Positions 15,501-24,160 are shown, counted from the stretch's first letter. The stretch: DNA of 64,000 nt from Lysobacter oculi (GCF_003293695.1 NZ_CP029556.1:506001-570000); one strand, 5' to 3'. The notes: a model not told the origin generated them from the sequence alone. Numbers and translations: made by a program.

Positions 15501-17076
15501 TGCGGCGGTGACGGCGGCCGCCGGTGGCGCTGCAATCACGGGTGCCGCGGCTGCTGGTCTTGCCGCTATTCCCGTGGTCGGCTGGATCGCGCTGGCGGCG
15601 ATCGCTGTCGACGCGTTGTCCGGCGGCAAGCTGTTCGGCACCAAGTTCAAGACTCAGTCCGCTGCCCAGCAGTTCGACTTCAACAGCGACGGCGCGAGCG
15701 GCTACAACACCCGAACCGATGTCCGGAACCAGAGTCTGTTCCGTGGCCGCAAGTGGCGCACAGTCACCTCTGGTCTGGACGAAGAGACGCAGAAGGGCCT
15801 CAACGAGTACTTCGACGGCCTGCAGAGCTCGGTGAGCAAGGCGGCCGCAGGGCTCAGAGTGGAGATGCCAGATCTGATCTCGGCCAGCTTCCGTCGCGAG
15901 TTCGACGCCAAGGGCAACCTGCAGCGCGAGTTCGGCACCATCGCCGGCCGTGTGTACAACGAAGCACAGGAGGCTTTCTCGAAGCGCCTGGTGGCGGAGA
16001 ACCTGCTCAACGTGGCCAAGCAGGTCGGGGCGGCCAGCGAGATTGAAACCTTGGCGGATCGCTACCGCGGCACGCCCGAGGCGATCACCGAATACGCGAC
16101 GTTGATGCTGGCGGTCCAGAGCGATGTCAAGAACGCCACCCAGCTGTGGACCAACACCGGGCCTGGGAGCATCACGGCCGTGACCGAAGCGCTTGAGCGC
16201 ATGTCGCGCGGCGCGGAGACCCTGGCCGAAACCTATCAGCGTGTCACCGACGCCGCCCGCCAGTACGGAGAGTTCATGGGTGGCATCGATGCCGAGCTGC
16301 GCACCACTGGCCTCAACGAATGGCAGCGTGCGGCGCTCAACATCGAAACCCAGTACCGCAACCAGGTGAAGCAGGCCAACGACCTGGCCAAGGCGCTCGG
16401 GCTTTCGGGTGCGCGGTCCGAGGATCTGGCGAAGATTGAGCTGCTGCGTGCCAAGAGCATGGCCGATCTTCAAAAACAGATGGAGGCGCAGCGAGACGCC
16501 CTGCTGCGTGATTTCAGCCTATCCGACCTGTCGCCGCTGACCGATTCCCAGAAGCTGCAGGAGTCGCTGAGCCAGCTCCGCAAGGCAGTGAGCGAGGGCG
16601 ACATCAACACGGCCAACAGCATGGCGCAGTCAGCGCTTGGCTTCGGCCGCAACCTGTATGCATCCGGTGCGGATTACAACGCTCTTTATGGCCAGGTCAC
16701 GGGCCTGTTGAAGTCGATTGCAATGCCAGGCCTCGCCCTTGAGGACGGCACCACGATGGGCGAGCTGGCGCAGATCCTGATGGACCTCCCGCACAGGATC
16801 GCCCAGGAGATGTTCGAGCTGGCGGCCGGCTGGCGTCAGGATACGGCGCCGGTCGTGGTGCCGCCCGGACCGCCGATCGCCGCTCCGTTGCCCGCGCCGC
16901 CGCCAGTCAGTGGCGGCCCGATCGGGGGCGATGGCGGTGGCGGACTTTACATGCCGGGTGACCCGGACCGTGGCGGTCGCGTCGAGCGGTTGCTTGAGCG
17001 CCTGGTCGAGCTGGCCACGGATGAAGCGACCGGCACCATCCGCGAATCGGTCTCCGGCGGCGTGTTCGTGCGATGA
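12595..17076 (+). CDS. Tail tape measure protein
   Basis: 1493 residues, by far the largest gene. The N-terminal 250 residues match the tape-measure N-terminal domain (SDIIGKLRQTAGSERELAQAK, ATVTLYSRAYGALKQYG, GALRGEEFNAVNEAAPRLMQLLA). Residues ~310-430 are Ala-rich and contain hydrophobic helices, 580-760 form charged coiled coil, and ~800-1010 are Gly-rich with further hydrophobic stretches. Length sets tail length; using roughly 0.15 nm per residue known for such proteins, a tail somewhat above 200 nm is expected. Overlaps the next gene by 4 bases. Confidence 0.93.
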   Translation: MSEQTVTLRIVGENGQLVAAVRTSNAELGKLGAQARDTGNQAAAGARQVRGIGDAAQRTERQVNTLRGSLGGLKTMLAGVVGVQTIRQLAGMADSYSDIIGKLRQTAGSERELAQAKADTFRIAQQTYQQLDATVTLYSRAYGALKQYGVGQQQVAALTETVNRGLLVSRATAAESASAILQLSQAMGAGALRGEEFNAVNEAAPRLMQLLANSMGVTRGALKKLAEDGKLTVDVLLKAFTGPQAKKLAEEAAAVPLTMSRAWVQFKNEALKAIGEVDQAQGASAQIAAVIGGLAKNIDMLIKVGAALAVIYMGRVVGAFVAATAAAVKKTIATVAGAVAERRAAAAAVEAAQAQLRYAQVTGGAAAASTALAAAQGRLAAATAASRAAIAGLGSGMLAFVGGPVGAILIALGLVVGKLMAVKTAADAAYSSIGSVVENAAYARESMDRKALNQSNTELKETRSALLKERERLNSLQRQGGGINLFPKEGENFVVTPSEVRARLAKNARALATVDSQLESNWDKIFTNVLDIGLEKKPAELDIPTTDTKTPKPKKVKDDAKQRLEDMKNWREEAARAAATMEGPLKEAEVKRDQRLAELSDALGKGRIEQAAYNTLVKDAKRVYEEETEAARKANEEIKRRQGAPEKMLADMERERQLIGLTGREREIANEELRAEEELRRAIDDARDAGRKFSEQEVQDLENEARARGRALVVMREQTDLAERYREQWRGAITSVADAWGQWFANGFRNTKDFLSQTRDAFKRWIADMGAMFAKAQLGKWLQVDLGAGTGGWGSLVGGQGGGSGGWMEGLQRMFGAYQQARGNGGGFWQSVLGAITGRGGGSGFGGSAGTDNWGSMASMARQMAGLVGAVGGASRGSFGTLGAIGGADTFGTGNGAGGGGALGSLGQIGGVVLNKGTMSKFLTSSAAPWLGAAAGAYYGWQKGGDTPGKVMGAAAYGAVGYSAMVAGGAAVTAAAGGAAITGAAAAGLAAIPVVGWIALAAIAVDALSGGKLFGTKFKTQSAAQQFDFNSDGASGYNTRTDVRNQSLFRGRKWRTVTSGLDEETQKGLNEYFDGLQSSVSKAAAGLRVEMPDLISASFRREFDAKGNLQREFGTIAGRVYNEAQEAFSKRLVAENLLNVAKQVGAASEIETLADRYRGTPEAITEYATLMLAVQSDVKNATQLWTNTGPGSITAVTEALERMSRGAETLAETYQRVTDAARQYGEFMGGIDAELRTTGLNEWQRAALNIETQYRNQVKQANDLAKALGLSGARSEDLAKIELLRAKSMADLQKQMEAQRDALLRDFSLSDLSPLTDSQKLQESLSQLRKAVSEGDINTANSMAQSALGFGRNLYASGADYNALYGQVTGLLKSIAMPGLALEDGTTMGELAQILMDLPHRIAQEMFELAAGWRQDTAPVVVPPGPPIAAPLPAPPPVSGGPIGGDGGGGLYMPGDPDRGGRVERLLERLVELATDEATGTIRESVSGGVFVR

Positions 17077-20000
17077 CCGAGCGCGTGCTCCTGGTCGATA
17101 TCGGCGCCGGCGAACTGCCGGCGATGACACCCGTGGTGCCGGTCTATGCCAGCTGGCTTCCGGTGGTCGCGCCGCCCGCCGGCCTCGCGCCGCCCACCGG
17201 CGTGGTGAGCACGCCGGTCGCCGATGGCGTGCTGCTGCAGTGGACGGGACTTGGCCCCTACGAGCACATCCGCGTCGAGATCGCACCGGCACCTGCAGGG
17301 CCGTGGACGCCGCTGGCCGAGGTGCATGAAGGCACCCAGTACCTCGTCACGCTGCCGGCAGGCGCCACCGAGGCGCGCGTGGTGCGCGTCAAGGCCGGCA
17401 TCGATTCTGCTCCGGTCAACCTAGGCACCGTCACGCCCAACCTGCTGACGGAAGTCACCGCGGACATGCTGGCCGAGGCGGCCGCCGACGCAACCGCCAA
17501 GGCGAACGCCGCGAAGGCTGAGGCCACGGCCCGCGCGAACGCGCTGCAGGCGCAGATCAACGACGTGGTCGGCACGGCCGACGACTGGACCAACGCGAAC
17601 CCGTATCCCGCCGGCGACTCCGTGCGCTACAGCGGCCATCTGTACCGCGCCAAGACCGCGGTGCCCGGCAACACGCCGCCGCCCAACGAGACCTACTGGC
17701 AGGACATTGGAAATTACGCCAGCGTCGGCGAGGCAGTTGCTGCGGCTGTCAGCATGGGCGTGCAGAACGCCAGCGACATCGAAACGGAATCCTCGCGCGT
17801 GGATGGGATGCTTGCGCGGTTCCCGGTTGGTACGGGCGGTCTGGCATCTGAGGCAATGGTGGCGGATGAGGCAGCGGCGCGGGCGAATGCAGACGGCGCG
17901 CTGTCTTCACGCACGAGCTTGATCGAAGCCCGTATGCCTACTGGAACGGGTTCGCTCGCCAGCGAAGCCCGCGTGATTGACGCTGAAAACGCATCCGCTA
18001 CCCGCGACAGCGCGATCAGCGGTCGAGTGTCCGGGGTGGAAGCACGGATGCCTACGGGCACCGACAAGCTGGCCAACGAAGCCCGCGTGGTCGCTGCGGA
18101 AGATGCGTCGGTCGGGCGGGACAATGCACTCGGGTCAAGAGTGACCACTGTGGAAGCCCGGATGCCAGCCGGTTCGGGCGCGCTTGCCACCAGCGCCCAA
18201 GTCGTTGACGAAGCCACTGCACGCGCCAACGCGGACGGCGCATTGGGTTCGCGTACCAGCGTGATCGAAGCGCGGATGCCCACTGGCACAGACACGCTTG
18301 CGAACGAAGCGCGCGTGGTCGTTGCGGAGAACGCATCGGTTGGGCGCGATAACGCTTTGGGGGTGCGAACCTCTGCCATTGAAGCGACAGTCAACAACCC
18401 GGAAACTGGGGTCGAGGCTACGGCGGGAGCCCTTGAGGAAACCAGGGCGCGAGTTGAAAAGCCGAACCCGAACATGCTTCCAAACCCGACGTTTGCATTC
18501 GGATTTGAAGGCTGGAACACGTGGAGTTCTAACGGCACGACGGCTCTCATAGGTGGTACCTCACCCAATGACATCTGGGGGCCGCGCGCTGCATTTCCGC
18601 CGAACTCCGGCGCCACCATGACTGTCTCCAAAGTGTTAGTGGGCTTGAATCCGGGTAGCACGTACACGATTTCGTTCGAGGGCGAGAATAACTCGAACAC
18701 CGGGCTAGTCTATGTAAACGGTGTTGCTCAAGATGCGGCTGGCAACACAGCGGGAAACTGGATTGCCCCCGCTGTAATTCCGTCGGGTGAGTTATATAAC
18801 CAGCGCCGATCAATCACTTTCACACTCCCTGCTGGCGCTGACCGCTTTTACTTCCAACTCCTTGCTGATAACACGAATAACTGGGTTGCTTTTCGCCGCG
18901 TGAAGCTCGAGGTGGGAGGCATCGCCACTGTATACAGCGAAGATGGTGCCATTCATTCGCAGGCCGGAAAGTTAACGGCGTTGACAGCCGAGGTTGCAGG
19001 CAAGGCGGAAGGTAGTGTGGTCGAGCAAGTGCTGGTAGACATCGAGGCGCTTGAAAAGTCGAATCCGAACCTGATCCCGAATGGCGCTTTCCTTAAAGAC
19101 ACGAACGGTTGGGCGTTGGGACCGGGCGTTGGGCGGGGGTCTGACGACAACGGAACGTACATCGCCGCTGGGCCTGTCAGCGGAACCAGCGTCACTGGAG
19201 GCCCTAGCTTTATCGTACCCGCAGCCGAATTGGTCATGACCCTTTCGGCTGAAGTCATTAAGTTCGGGGCCGCAGGTGTGGCATGGATTGACGTTCTCGG
19301 GGCGACGGGCGAAGGGGTTGCCCCAAGCTACGATGGCCCGGATGCAGGCATTGTGGCAGGCGACTTCTTCACCCGAAGGATGGTGACTTTCACCAAGCCC
19401 GCTGGAATCACCGTCCTTTGGCCGCGCCTAATCATCGCGGATACCGACAACTTGGTCGGCGCGACGAAGTTCAAGCTAGAGGTTGGCAGCCGCTTCACTG
19501 GCTTCAACGATGCGGCGACGGTTGCCGCAACCGTGTCACAGACCAGCGCGCTCAATCTCGCAGTTGGCGGTGTCAACGGTGCGGCAGTCAGCAGTACCTC
19601 GCTGACCTACCGCACGGGCGTGATGGAGGCCAGCAAGGTCGAGTTCCTGAAGGTCGGCAACAAGGTCACCGGCTACCGGATCGGCAACGATGGGCTGGCG
19701 ACCAACTTCGAGTTGGTGGCGGATTCGATCGAGTTGATGACCGGCGCAAGCACGGGCGTCACGATCACTCGCAACAAGATGGATCGCGTGTTCGGCAGCG
19801 CCGCGTTCTACGAGGGTGACCCTTGGGGGAGCGACAGTCTCGTAATGTGGATCGGCCCGGCCAGCACCGCAAAGTCCGCCGCGACGAAAGCCAACGCGAC
19901 GATGTGGATGGACAACACCGGCAAGTCGGGCTACGGCGGCAGCGTCATCAAGGCGAGCAACGTCAAGACTGCCAGCGCCACGACGGATAGCGACACGATA

Positions 20001-20387
20001 ACCGCGACCGTCGCCACGTTCACCAAAGACCCGGCATCCACGCAGCGCAAGATCACCGCCGAGTTCAGCTTCAACAGCAATAAGACCGCGAACATCAACG
20101 ATGGCTTTAGCGAGGTGCGCTATGGCGGATCGTTCGTGGTCGAGGTGTCGATCGATGGCGGCGCATGGACGACGATACAGACCGCTGGCATCAACGGCGT
20201 CAACGGGAAGTATGGCGAACCCGGCTTTACGCCCTACGTTTCCTACGCCAACGGCAAGGTGGTGCTGATCCACAACGCCGGTGGCACGACTTTCAGCTAC
20301 CGCGTTCGGCAGAACAGTGGAATTATGCAAGCCGTTCCCGGCGGCACGACAACCCGCATGATCGCCATCGAGGTGGTCGAGCAATGA
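17073..20387 (+). CDS. Large tail-tip/fibre protein with FN3-like start and 38-aa repeats
   Basis: 1104 residues. An N-terminal fibronectin III-like unit (residues ~35-120, TGVVSTPVADGVLLQWTGLGPYEHIRVEI) is followed by a WQDIGNYAS segment of the kind seen in carbohydrate-binding units. About five degenerate 38-residue repeats with the motif ARMPTGTxxLAxEARV follow (roughly codons 245-445). Two jelly-roll-like blocks start with NPNMLPNPTF and NPNLIPNGAF, and the C-terminus resembles central tail-tip proteins. It probably forms the fibre that touches the host surface. AT-richer patches (18480-19000) suggest domain swapping. Confidence 0.75.
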   Translation: MTERVLLVDIGAGELPAMTPVVPVYASWLPVVAPPAGLAPPTGVVSTPVADGVLLQWTGLGPYEHIRVEIAPAPAGPWTPLAEVHEGTQYLVTLPAGATEARVVRVKAGIDSAPVNLGTVTPNLLTEVTADMLAEAAADATAKANAAKAEATARANALQAQINDVVGTADDWTNANPYPAGDSVRYSGHLYRAKTAVPGNTPPPNETYWQDIGNYASVGEAVAAAVSMGVQNASDIETESSRVDGMLARFPVGTGGLASEAMVADEAAARANADGALSSRTSLIEARMPTGTGSLASEARVIDAENASATRDSAISGRVSGVEARMPTGTDKLANEARVVAAEDASVGRDNALGSRVTTVEARMPAGSGALATSAQVVDEATARANADGALGSRTSVIEARMPTGTDTLANEARVVVAENASVGRDNALGVRTSAIEATVNNPETGVEATAGALEETRARVEKPNPNMLPNPTFAFGFEGWNTWSSNGTTALIGGTSPNDIWGPRAAFPPNSGATMTVSKVLVGLNPGSTYTISFEGENNSNTGLVYVNGVAQDAAGNTAGNWIAPAVIPSGELYNQRRSITFTLPAGADRFYFQLLADNTNNWVAFRRVKLEVGGIATVYSEDGAIHSQAGKLTALTAEVAGKAEGSVVEQVLVDIEALEKSNPNLIPNGAFLKDTNGWALGPGVGRGSDDNGTYIAAGPVSGTSVTGGPSFIVPAAELVMTLSAEVIKFGAAGVAWIDVLGATGEGVAPSYDGPDAGIVAGDFFTRRMVTFTKPAGITVLWPRLIIADTDNLVGATKFKLEVGSRFTGFNDAATVAATVSQTSALNLAVGGVNGAAVSSTSLTYRTGVMEASKVEFLKVGNKVTGYRIGNDGLATNFELVADSIELMTGASTGVTITRNKMDRVFGSAAFYEGDPWGSDSLVMWIGPASTAKSAATKANATMWMDNTGKSGYGGSVIKASNVKTASATTDSDTITATVATFTKDPASTQRKITAEFSFNSNKTANINDGFSEVRYGGSFVVEVSIDGGAWTTIQTAGINGVNGKYGEPGFTPYVSYANGKVVLIHNAGGTTFSYRVRQNSGIMQAVPGGTTTRMIAIEVVEQ

Positions 20388-20704
20388 AAATGACAGCTGC
20401 CATAGCCACCGTGGTCCTGCTTGCGGGGTGCGGCGAACGCATCGACCCGCAGCCCGCCGCCGGTCAGGTCTACCATCTGCCGCCGATTGAGTGGCGCGTG
20501 GTTGATCGCGCGGAGCTGGAGCGCGTCTACCGGGACGCGGGCATGCCTTTGAACCAAGGGGATCGGCTTCATGGCTTCGCGGGGCGTCTGCCGGATGGTC
20601 GCATGGTGATCTACACCCTTCCGCCCACGCGCGTCGATGACGCCGCCACGCTCACGCTCGGCCACGAGGTGGCGCACGTCGCCCTGGGGAGCTACCACCG
20701 ATGA
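20384..20704 (+). CDS. Small phage lipoprotein with HExxH motif
   Basis: 106 residues from the ATG overlapping the previous stop. The N-terminus (KMTAAIATVVLLAGCGE) is a lipoprotein signal with lipobox LAGC. Near the C-terminus TLTLGHEVAHVALGSYH contains HEVAH, the zincin signature, but a downstream third metal ligand is not obvious because the protein ends there. It sits between the tail fibre and the hub-like gene. It could be a virion-associated or envelope-located protein, possibly acting in entry or superinfection exclusion; none of this is shown by the sequence. Confidence 0.6.
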   Translation: MKMTAAIATVVLLAGCGERIDPQPAAGQVYHLPPIEWRVVDRAELERVYRDAGMPLNQGDRLHGFAGRLPDGRMVIYTLPPTRVDDAATLTLGHEVAHVALGSYHR

Positions 20705-22677
20705 AGACCTTTGCGCGCTTCGCAACGGTGCCGATCGGGACGGGCCTGGTCGCCGGCAATGGCGGACTGCTGCTGGCCAGCAACGTAGCCGGGTTGTCCA
20801 CGCCGCGTACCGCGCGCGGCGATATCGGCCGCAGTAGTGGCGTGGTCGGCTTCGAAGTGGCGCTGTGGGGTGACGCCGCGTTGGTCGCGATGGTAGGGCT
20901 GGTGCAGCCTGGCGCATCTCTGGATACCTTCATCGGCGCGGATGCGGCTGGCATCGGCTGGCGACTGGACACCGGGCAGGTATTCGCCGGCGGCGCGGTG
21001 GTGGCCAGCGGCCTGCCTGTCATCGGCAAGCAGGAGATCGTCGGTCTGCAGGTGGATTTCACCGCCGGGAAAGTGCGCTTCTACCGCGGTTCGAACATGG
21101 TCCACGAGAGGGACCTTCCGGCCGGCGGCGTGACCTGGTATCCGGCCGTCGCGCTGGCGGCCGTCGAGCCCGGCACGCTGGTCGCGGCGATCAGCGCGGG
21201 CCAATGGCCAGCAGCAACGCCGGCCGGGACGTGGGCGCCGGCGCCAGCGGCCGCAGCGCCTGTGCGACTGGCTGACATGCACTGGCTGAGCGCACCTGGC
21301 GATGTCCTGCCGAACGCGCGTTACGAAGGTCTGATTGCGGATGGTGGGTTCGACACCTTCTCGGCCCTGCACTTCTGGCCCTGGGGTGATGCGCCGATCG
21401 CTGTCAGCATGGCCACGCTTCGGGTGATGGACCCGGAGGGTCGAGTCGATGGTCTGCTGACAGGCTCGGCGGATGGGCTCCCAGTCAAGGTCAGCGCCGC
21501 GCCGCGGGCAGGTTCGCTCGCGGACGCGCAAGGCGTGGGCCGCTATGTGTTGGCGGGTGCAGAAGTCGAGGACGACATGCGCCGCACGCTGACGCTGGCG
21601 GATGCTCACGATGACTTGGGTGAATTGCTCAACCCGGCGGTTTTCCTGCCCAACATTCCGCAGCTCGCCTGGCAGCCACAGCCGCTGGTGATCGGTGCAG
21701 TGGCCAACATCCCAGCGTTGCCGGCGAACGGTGACGCCACTGCACTCTTTCTCGCGGATGCGCCGGTGCACGGCATCAGCGTCGTGCGCGACCGCGGGGA
21801 TGCGATGGAAGCCGGCACATGGGTGCAGTCGGCCGACAAGCACCAGCTGCTGATGGCTTCGCCCAGCATCGGCCCGGTGACCGCCGATGGCAGCAGCCTC
21901 GGGCTGACTTCAGGCGAGCCGACGCCGGCCACGCTCCAGCAATTCCTCGGCGAGTGCTTCCGGCGCATTGGCAAGTCGGCGTGGGCCAGCGGGGACGCAG
22001 CGGCGATCGACGCGGCCACAGGTTATGCAGGCATCGGCTATTCCAGTCGGGACGCTGTGGACGCCTGGACCGCCGTTACGGCCGCGCTGGCCAGCTACGG
22101 GGCCTGGTTGTGGCGTGACGGCGACGGCGTGCTGCGTATTGCGCGCGTGGTGGCGCCGGAGGCAGTGGCCGATGCCGATATCGTCCTTGAGCTTGAGGAA
22201 AGCCAGCTGCTGCGAGATGTGGTGCGCGTGAACGATGGCGCGCCCGCCCTTTCACGCCGCATGGGCTATCGGCCCAATGCCTACATCCACGGCCCGGCTG
22301 ATCTGGTCACCGACCTTGAGGATGTGCCGCCCGCGATGCGAGAGCGGCTGATGTCGCCGCATTGGGGGCAGGTCTACAGCGATCGGGCCATCTCGCCGAT
22401 CTATCGTCACGCCGACACTGCGCCGGCACGTACATCGCTGTTCTGGCGAGAGCAAGACGCCTATGCGGAGCTCGATCGGGTGCTGGGGATATATGCAGTG
22501 GCGCGCGCCAGTTACCGCTGGGAGATCCGCGATCTCAAAATCAACCTCACTCCGGGCGATGCAGTGAGGGCGAAATATTCGCGTTACATGGCGCTGGCCA
22601 GCGGCCGAAAGCTGCTGGTTCGTGGTGTTCAACGAAACGAAATCACCGGCGCGACCGTGTTGACCTTGTGGGGATGA
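20701..22677 (+). CDS. Tail-tip protein with SPRY-like N-terminal domain
   Basis: 658 residues. Residues ~40-160 read like a SPRY/concanavalin-type beta sandwich (GIGWRLDTGQVFAGG, then GLQVDFTAGKVRFYRGSNMV). The remainder (GYRPNAYIHGPADLVTDLED, ASYRWEIRDLKINLTPGDAV) fits the baseplate/tail-hub-like protein found after the fibre gene in transposable siphophages. The order tape measure, fibre, hub-like protein supports a tail-tip assignment. Function at the residue level is not established. Confidence 0.65.
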   Translation: MKTFARFATVPIGTGLVAGNGGLLLASNVAGLSTPRTARGDIGRSSGVVGFEVALWGDAALVAMVGLVQPGASLDTFIGADAAGIGWRLDTGQVFAGGAVVASGLPVIGKQEIVGLQVDFTAGKVRFYRGSNMVHERDLPAGGVTWYPAVALAAVEPGTLVAAISAGQWPAATPAGTWAPAPAAAAPVRLADMHWLSAPGDVLPNARYEGLIADGGFDTFSALHFWPWGDAPIAVSMATLRVMDPEGRVDGLLTGSADGLPVKVSAAPRAGSLADAQGVGRYVLAGAEVEDDMRRTLTLADAHDDLGELLNPAVFLPNIPQLAWQPQPLVIGAVANIPALPANGDATALFLADAPVHGISVVRDRGDAMEAGTWVQSADKHQLLMASPSIGPVTADGSSLGLTSGEPTPATLQQFLGECFRRIGKSAWASGDAAAIDAATGYAGIGYSSRDAVDAWTAVTAALASYGAWLWRDGDGVLRIARVVAPEAVADADIVLELEESQLLRDVVRVNDGAPALSRRMGYRPNAYIHGPADLVTDLEDVPPAMRERLMSPHWGQVYSDRAISPIYRHADTAPARTSLFWREQDAYAELDRVLGIYAVARASYRWEIRDLKINLTPGDAVRAKYSRYMALASGRKLLVRGVQRNEITGATVLTLWG

Positions 22678-22681
22678 CGGA

Positions 22682-23461
22682 ATGAAGATCGGATACACGC
22701 CGCGAGAGTGGAACACGTCGCCTACCGTGGCTATCGCAGGTGGCGCATGGCTGACAGTCGATGGCGGCGCCGCGTGCGTGGACGGGGAGCCATCGCGCGT
22801 CGCACGCTATCAGGCAGCCGGCGTCGCCACCGTGACGCTGACGCTACCGAGCGCGGTGCCGGTCGGCGTGGCGGCTGTGCTGGGACTGAAAGGCGTGGTC
22901 CCCGGCGCCGGTGTCACGGTCACCGCTGGAGGCCAGGTTGTCCCAGGCGAGGTGCAGGAATTCGCTGATGGCACGTTGGGCGTGTTCGTTCTGGTGATGG
23001 GTGCCGCGGCATCCAACACCGTGCAGTTCGCGCTGCCGGCTGGGACGGTTGACGTGGGCGAGCTGGTGGCGCTGCCGATCACTGACATCGAGCATGAGGC
23101 CGACTGGAGCGTGGAGGTAGTAGACCCCTCGGAGATCGGCCGCACTCGCGGTTCGAGTCTCTCCACGCTGCAGCGCGTCCCTTATCGCCGCCTCGATGCG
23201 CGATTGGCCGCCGTGGGGAAGGCCGCTGTACGTCATGGCGGCTTGCCGGGAGGTATGGACCTGGAGCGTCTCGCCGCCGTCACGGCAGGTGGCCGGCGCT
23301 GCCTGTTCGTGCCTCGCTATCGCACGCCAGCCGGCGGGGTCGACAAAGCAGAGCTGAATGCCTCGGCCATCTACGGCAAGGGGCGTGTCGGTACGGCGCA
23401 GCATGTGTCTGGCGATTGGTACCGCAGCAGCTGCTCTATCGAGGAGGTGCCCGCCTACTAA
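22682..23461 (+). CDS. Hypothetical tail-tip protein
   Basis: 259 residues, opening KIGYTPREWNTSPTVAIAGGAWL. Mostly short beta strands rich in Val, Ala and Gly, with a Cys-containing end (GGRRCLFVPRYRT and RSSCSIEEVPAY). It is the last intact phage structural gene, starting 4 bases after the preceding stop. I do not recognise a family beyond its position in the tail-tip module. Confidence 0.6.
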   Translation: MKIGYTPREWNTSPTVAIAGGAWLTVDGGAACVDGEPSRVARYQAAGVATVTLTLPSAVPVGVAAVLGLKGVVPGAGVTVTAGGQVVPGEVQEFADGTLGVFVLVMGAAASNTVQFALPAGTVDVGELVALPITDIEHEADWSVEVVDPSEIGRTRGSSLSTLQRVPYRRLDARLAAVGKAAVRHGGLPGGMDLERLAAVTAGGRRCLFVPRYRTPAGGVDKAELNASAIYGKGRVGTAQHVSGDWYRSSCSIEEVPAY

Positions 23462-23603
23462 GAACAGGGCGACGGCCAGGCACCGGCAAGTGCCCAGCCG
23501 CCGCCATCACCAACGCGTCTTGACCGCGTGATTCTGGCCTTGGCCCTGCTGCTCCCGCGAGAGCAGGGTCAGTCTGGCCAACACCCATCGCACGAGTTGA
23601 GAC

Positions 23604-23720
23604 ATGCCGAAATTGAATACGTTGTTCCCCTGGCCAGGCGGTAAGACCCGGCTTCTTCCGCACCTGCTGCCCCTGCTCTCTGCCAACCCGCACAGCACTT
23701 ATGTCGAGGCATTTGCCGGA
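23604..23720 (+). pseudogene. DNA adenine methylase (Dam/D12 class), N-terminal fragment
   Basis: The reading frame starts PKLNTLFPWPGGKTRLLPHLL and reaches YVEAFAG, which are the PWxGGK and YxEPFxG motifs of D12-class N6-adenine methyltransferases. Homology stops abruptly after about 39 residues; the frame continues into unrelated sequence and lacks the catalytic DPPY motif. Many transposable phages carry a methylase near the right end for protection of their DNA. Here a deletion has removed most of it. Confidence 0.7.
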
Positions 23721-23995
23721 CGTTCTGGCCGTGTCGTCACCCAATGCAGCCCACCCCTATGGCCCACCCGGAACCGCGCGTGGGGCTTGGGCCGGATCTC
23801 AGTGACTGCCTCTCCCTTGGTCGTTTCACCGCGCGCGAACTTGGCACTGACCAGCCGGCCCGGGTCTCGGAACTCGTCCGGCAGGCGCTCCTCCACGTAT
23901 CCAAGGAGGGCGGTCGTGGGGCTTCGGGACCTGGCCCATGACCCCAGGTCGCCGTCGGACAGGATTACGAAGTAGGCGGCGTCGCAGGCAGGCAT
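23699..23995 (-). pseudogene. Hypothetical gene remnant, truncated at the dam junction
   Basis: A 98-codon frame on the minus strand (PACDAAYFVILSDGDLGSW at its start). Its last ~10 codons (from about PERPANAST) are antisense to the dam fragment, so the C-terminus was probably replaced at the same junction. Its internal sequence (VEERLPDEFRDPGRLVSAKF) is protein-like, but I recognise no family and see no good ribosome site. It may be a right-end accessory gene. Confidence 0.35.
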
Positions 23996-24060
23996 GGGGC
24001 TATCGTAGGCGCCCTCAGAAAGGGTGTCATTTGGCAGGCTGTGAAGGGTGATAGACGGCG

Positions 24061-24130
24061 CGTTTAAGCCCCTTCAAGCGCATTTATCAAGCCATGTGAC
24101 GCTATTTAGCAAACCATTCGCCGCTTTACA
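24061..24130. repeat. Right end of the prophage: three tandem end repeats (transposase sites)
   Basis: Three related ~20-22-base units occur: about 24061-24080, 24081-24102 and 24103-24124, each with TTTA early and a GC-rich end (GCG, ACGC, CCGC). They are followed by terminal TTTACA at 24125-24130. Read inward from the end, the sequence begins TGTAAAGCGGCG and later has GATAAATGCG, close to the right end of phage Mu. The following bases match integron cassettes, fixing the junction; GAGTG (24131-24135) is the expected 5-bp target copy. Confidence 0.75.
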
Positions 24131-24160
24131 GAGTGGTTATATGCGTTTCGCTTGTCTGCG
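24131..24160 (-). other. 5' remnant of cassette 18, cut by the prophage
   Basis: These 30 bases match the 5' end of the repeated cassette (24546-24575 region) at all but one position, and similarity starts exactly after the phage end. The rest of this cassette should lie beyond the prophage left end, outside the window. Confidence 0.75.

Larger units (their letters stand above)
1..24130 (+). mobile_element. Transposable (Mu-head / siphovirus-tail) prophage, right part
   Basis: Gene order is that of transposable siphophages such as B3 and D3112: Mu-type packaging and head genes, then tail tube, frameshifted chaperones, tape measure and tail-tip genes, nearly all on the + strand with stop-start overlaps. 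The right boundary is placed at 24130. There the sequence ends in Mu-like end repeats with a terminal ACA, and sequence matching integron cassettes resumes at once. The transposase, repressor and left end lie outside the window. A broken methylase gene near the right end leaves open whether the element is still functional. Confidence 0.9.
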
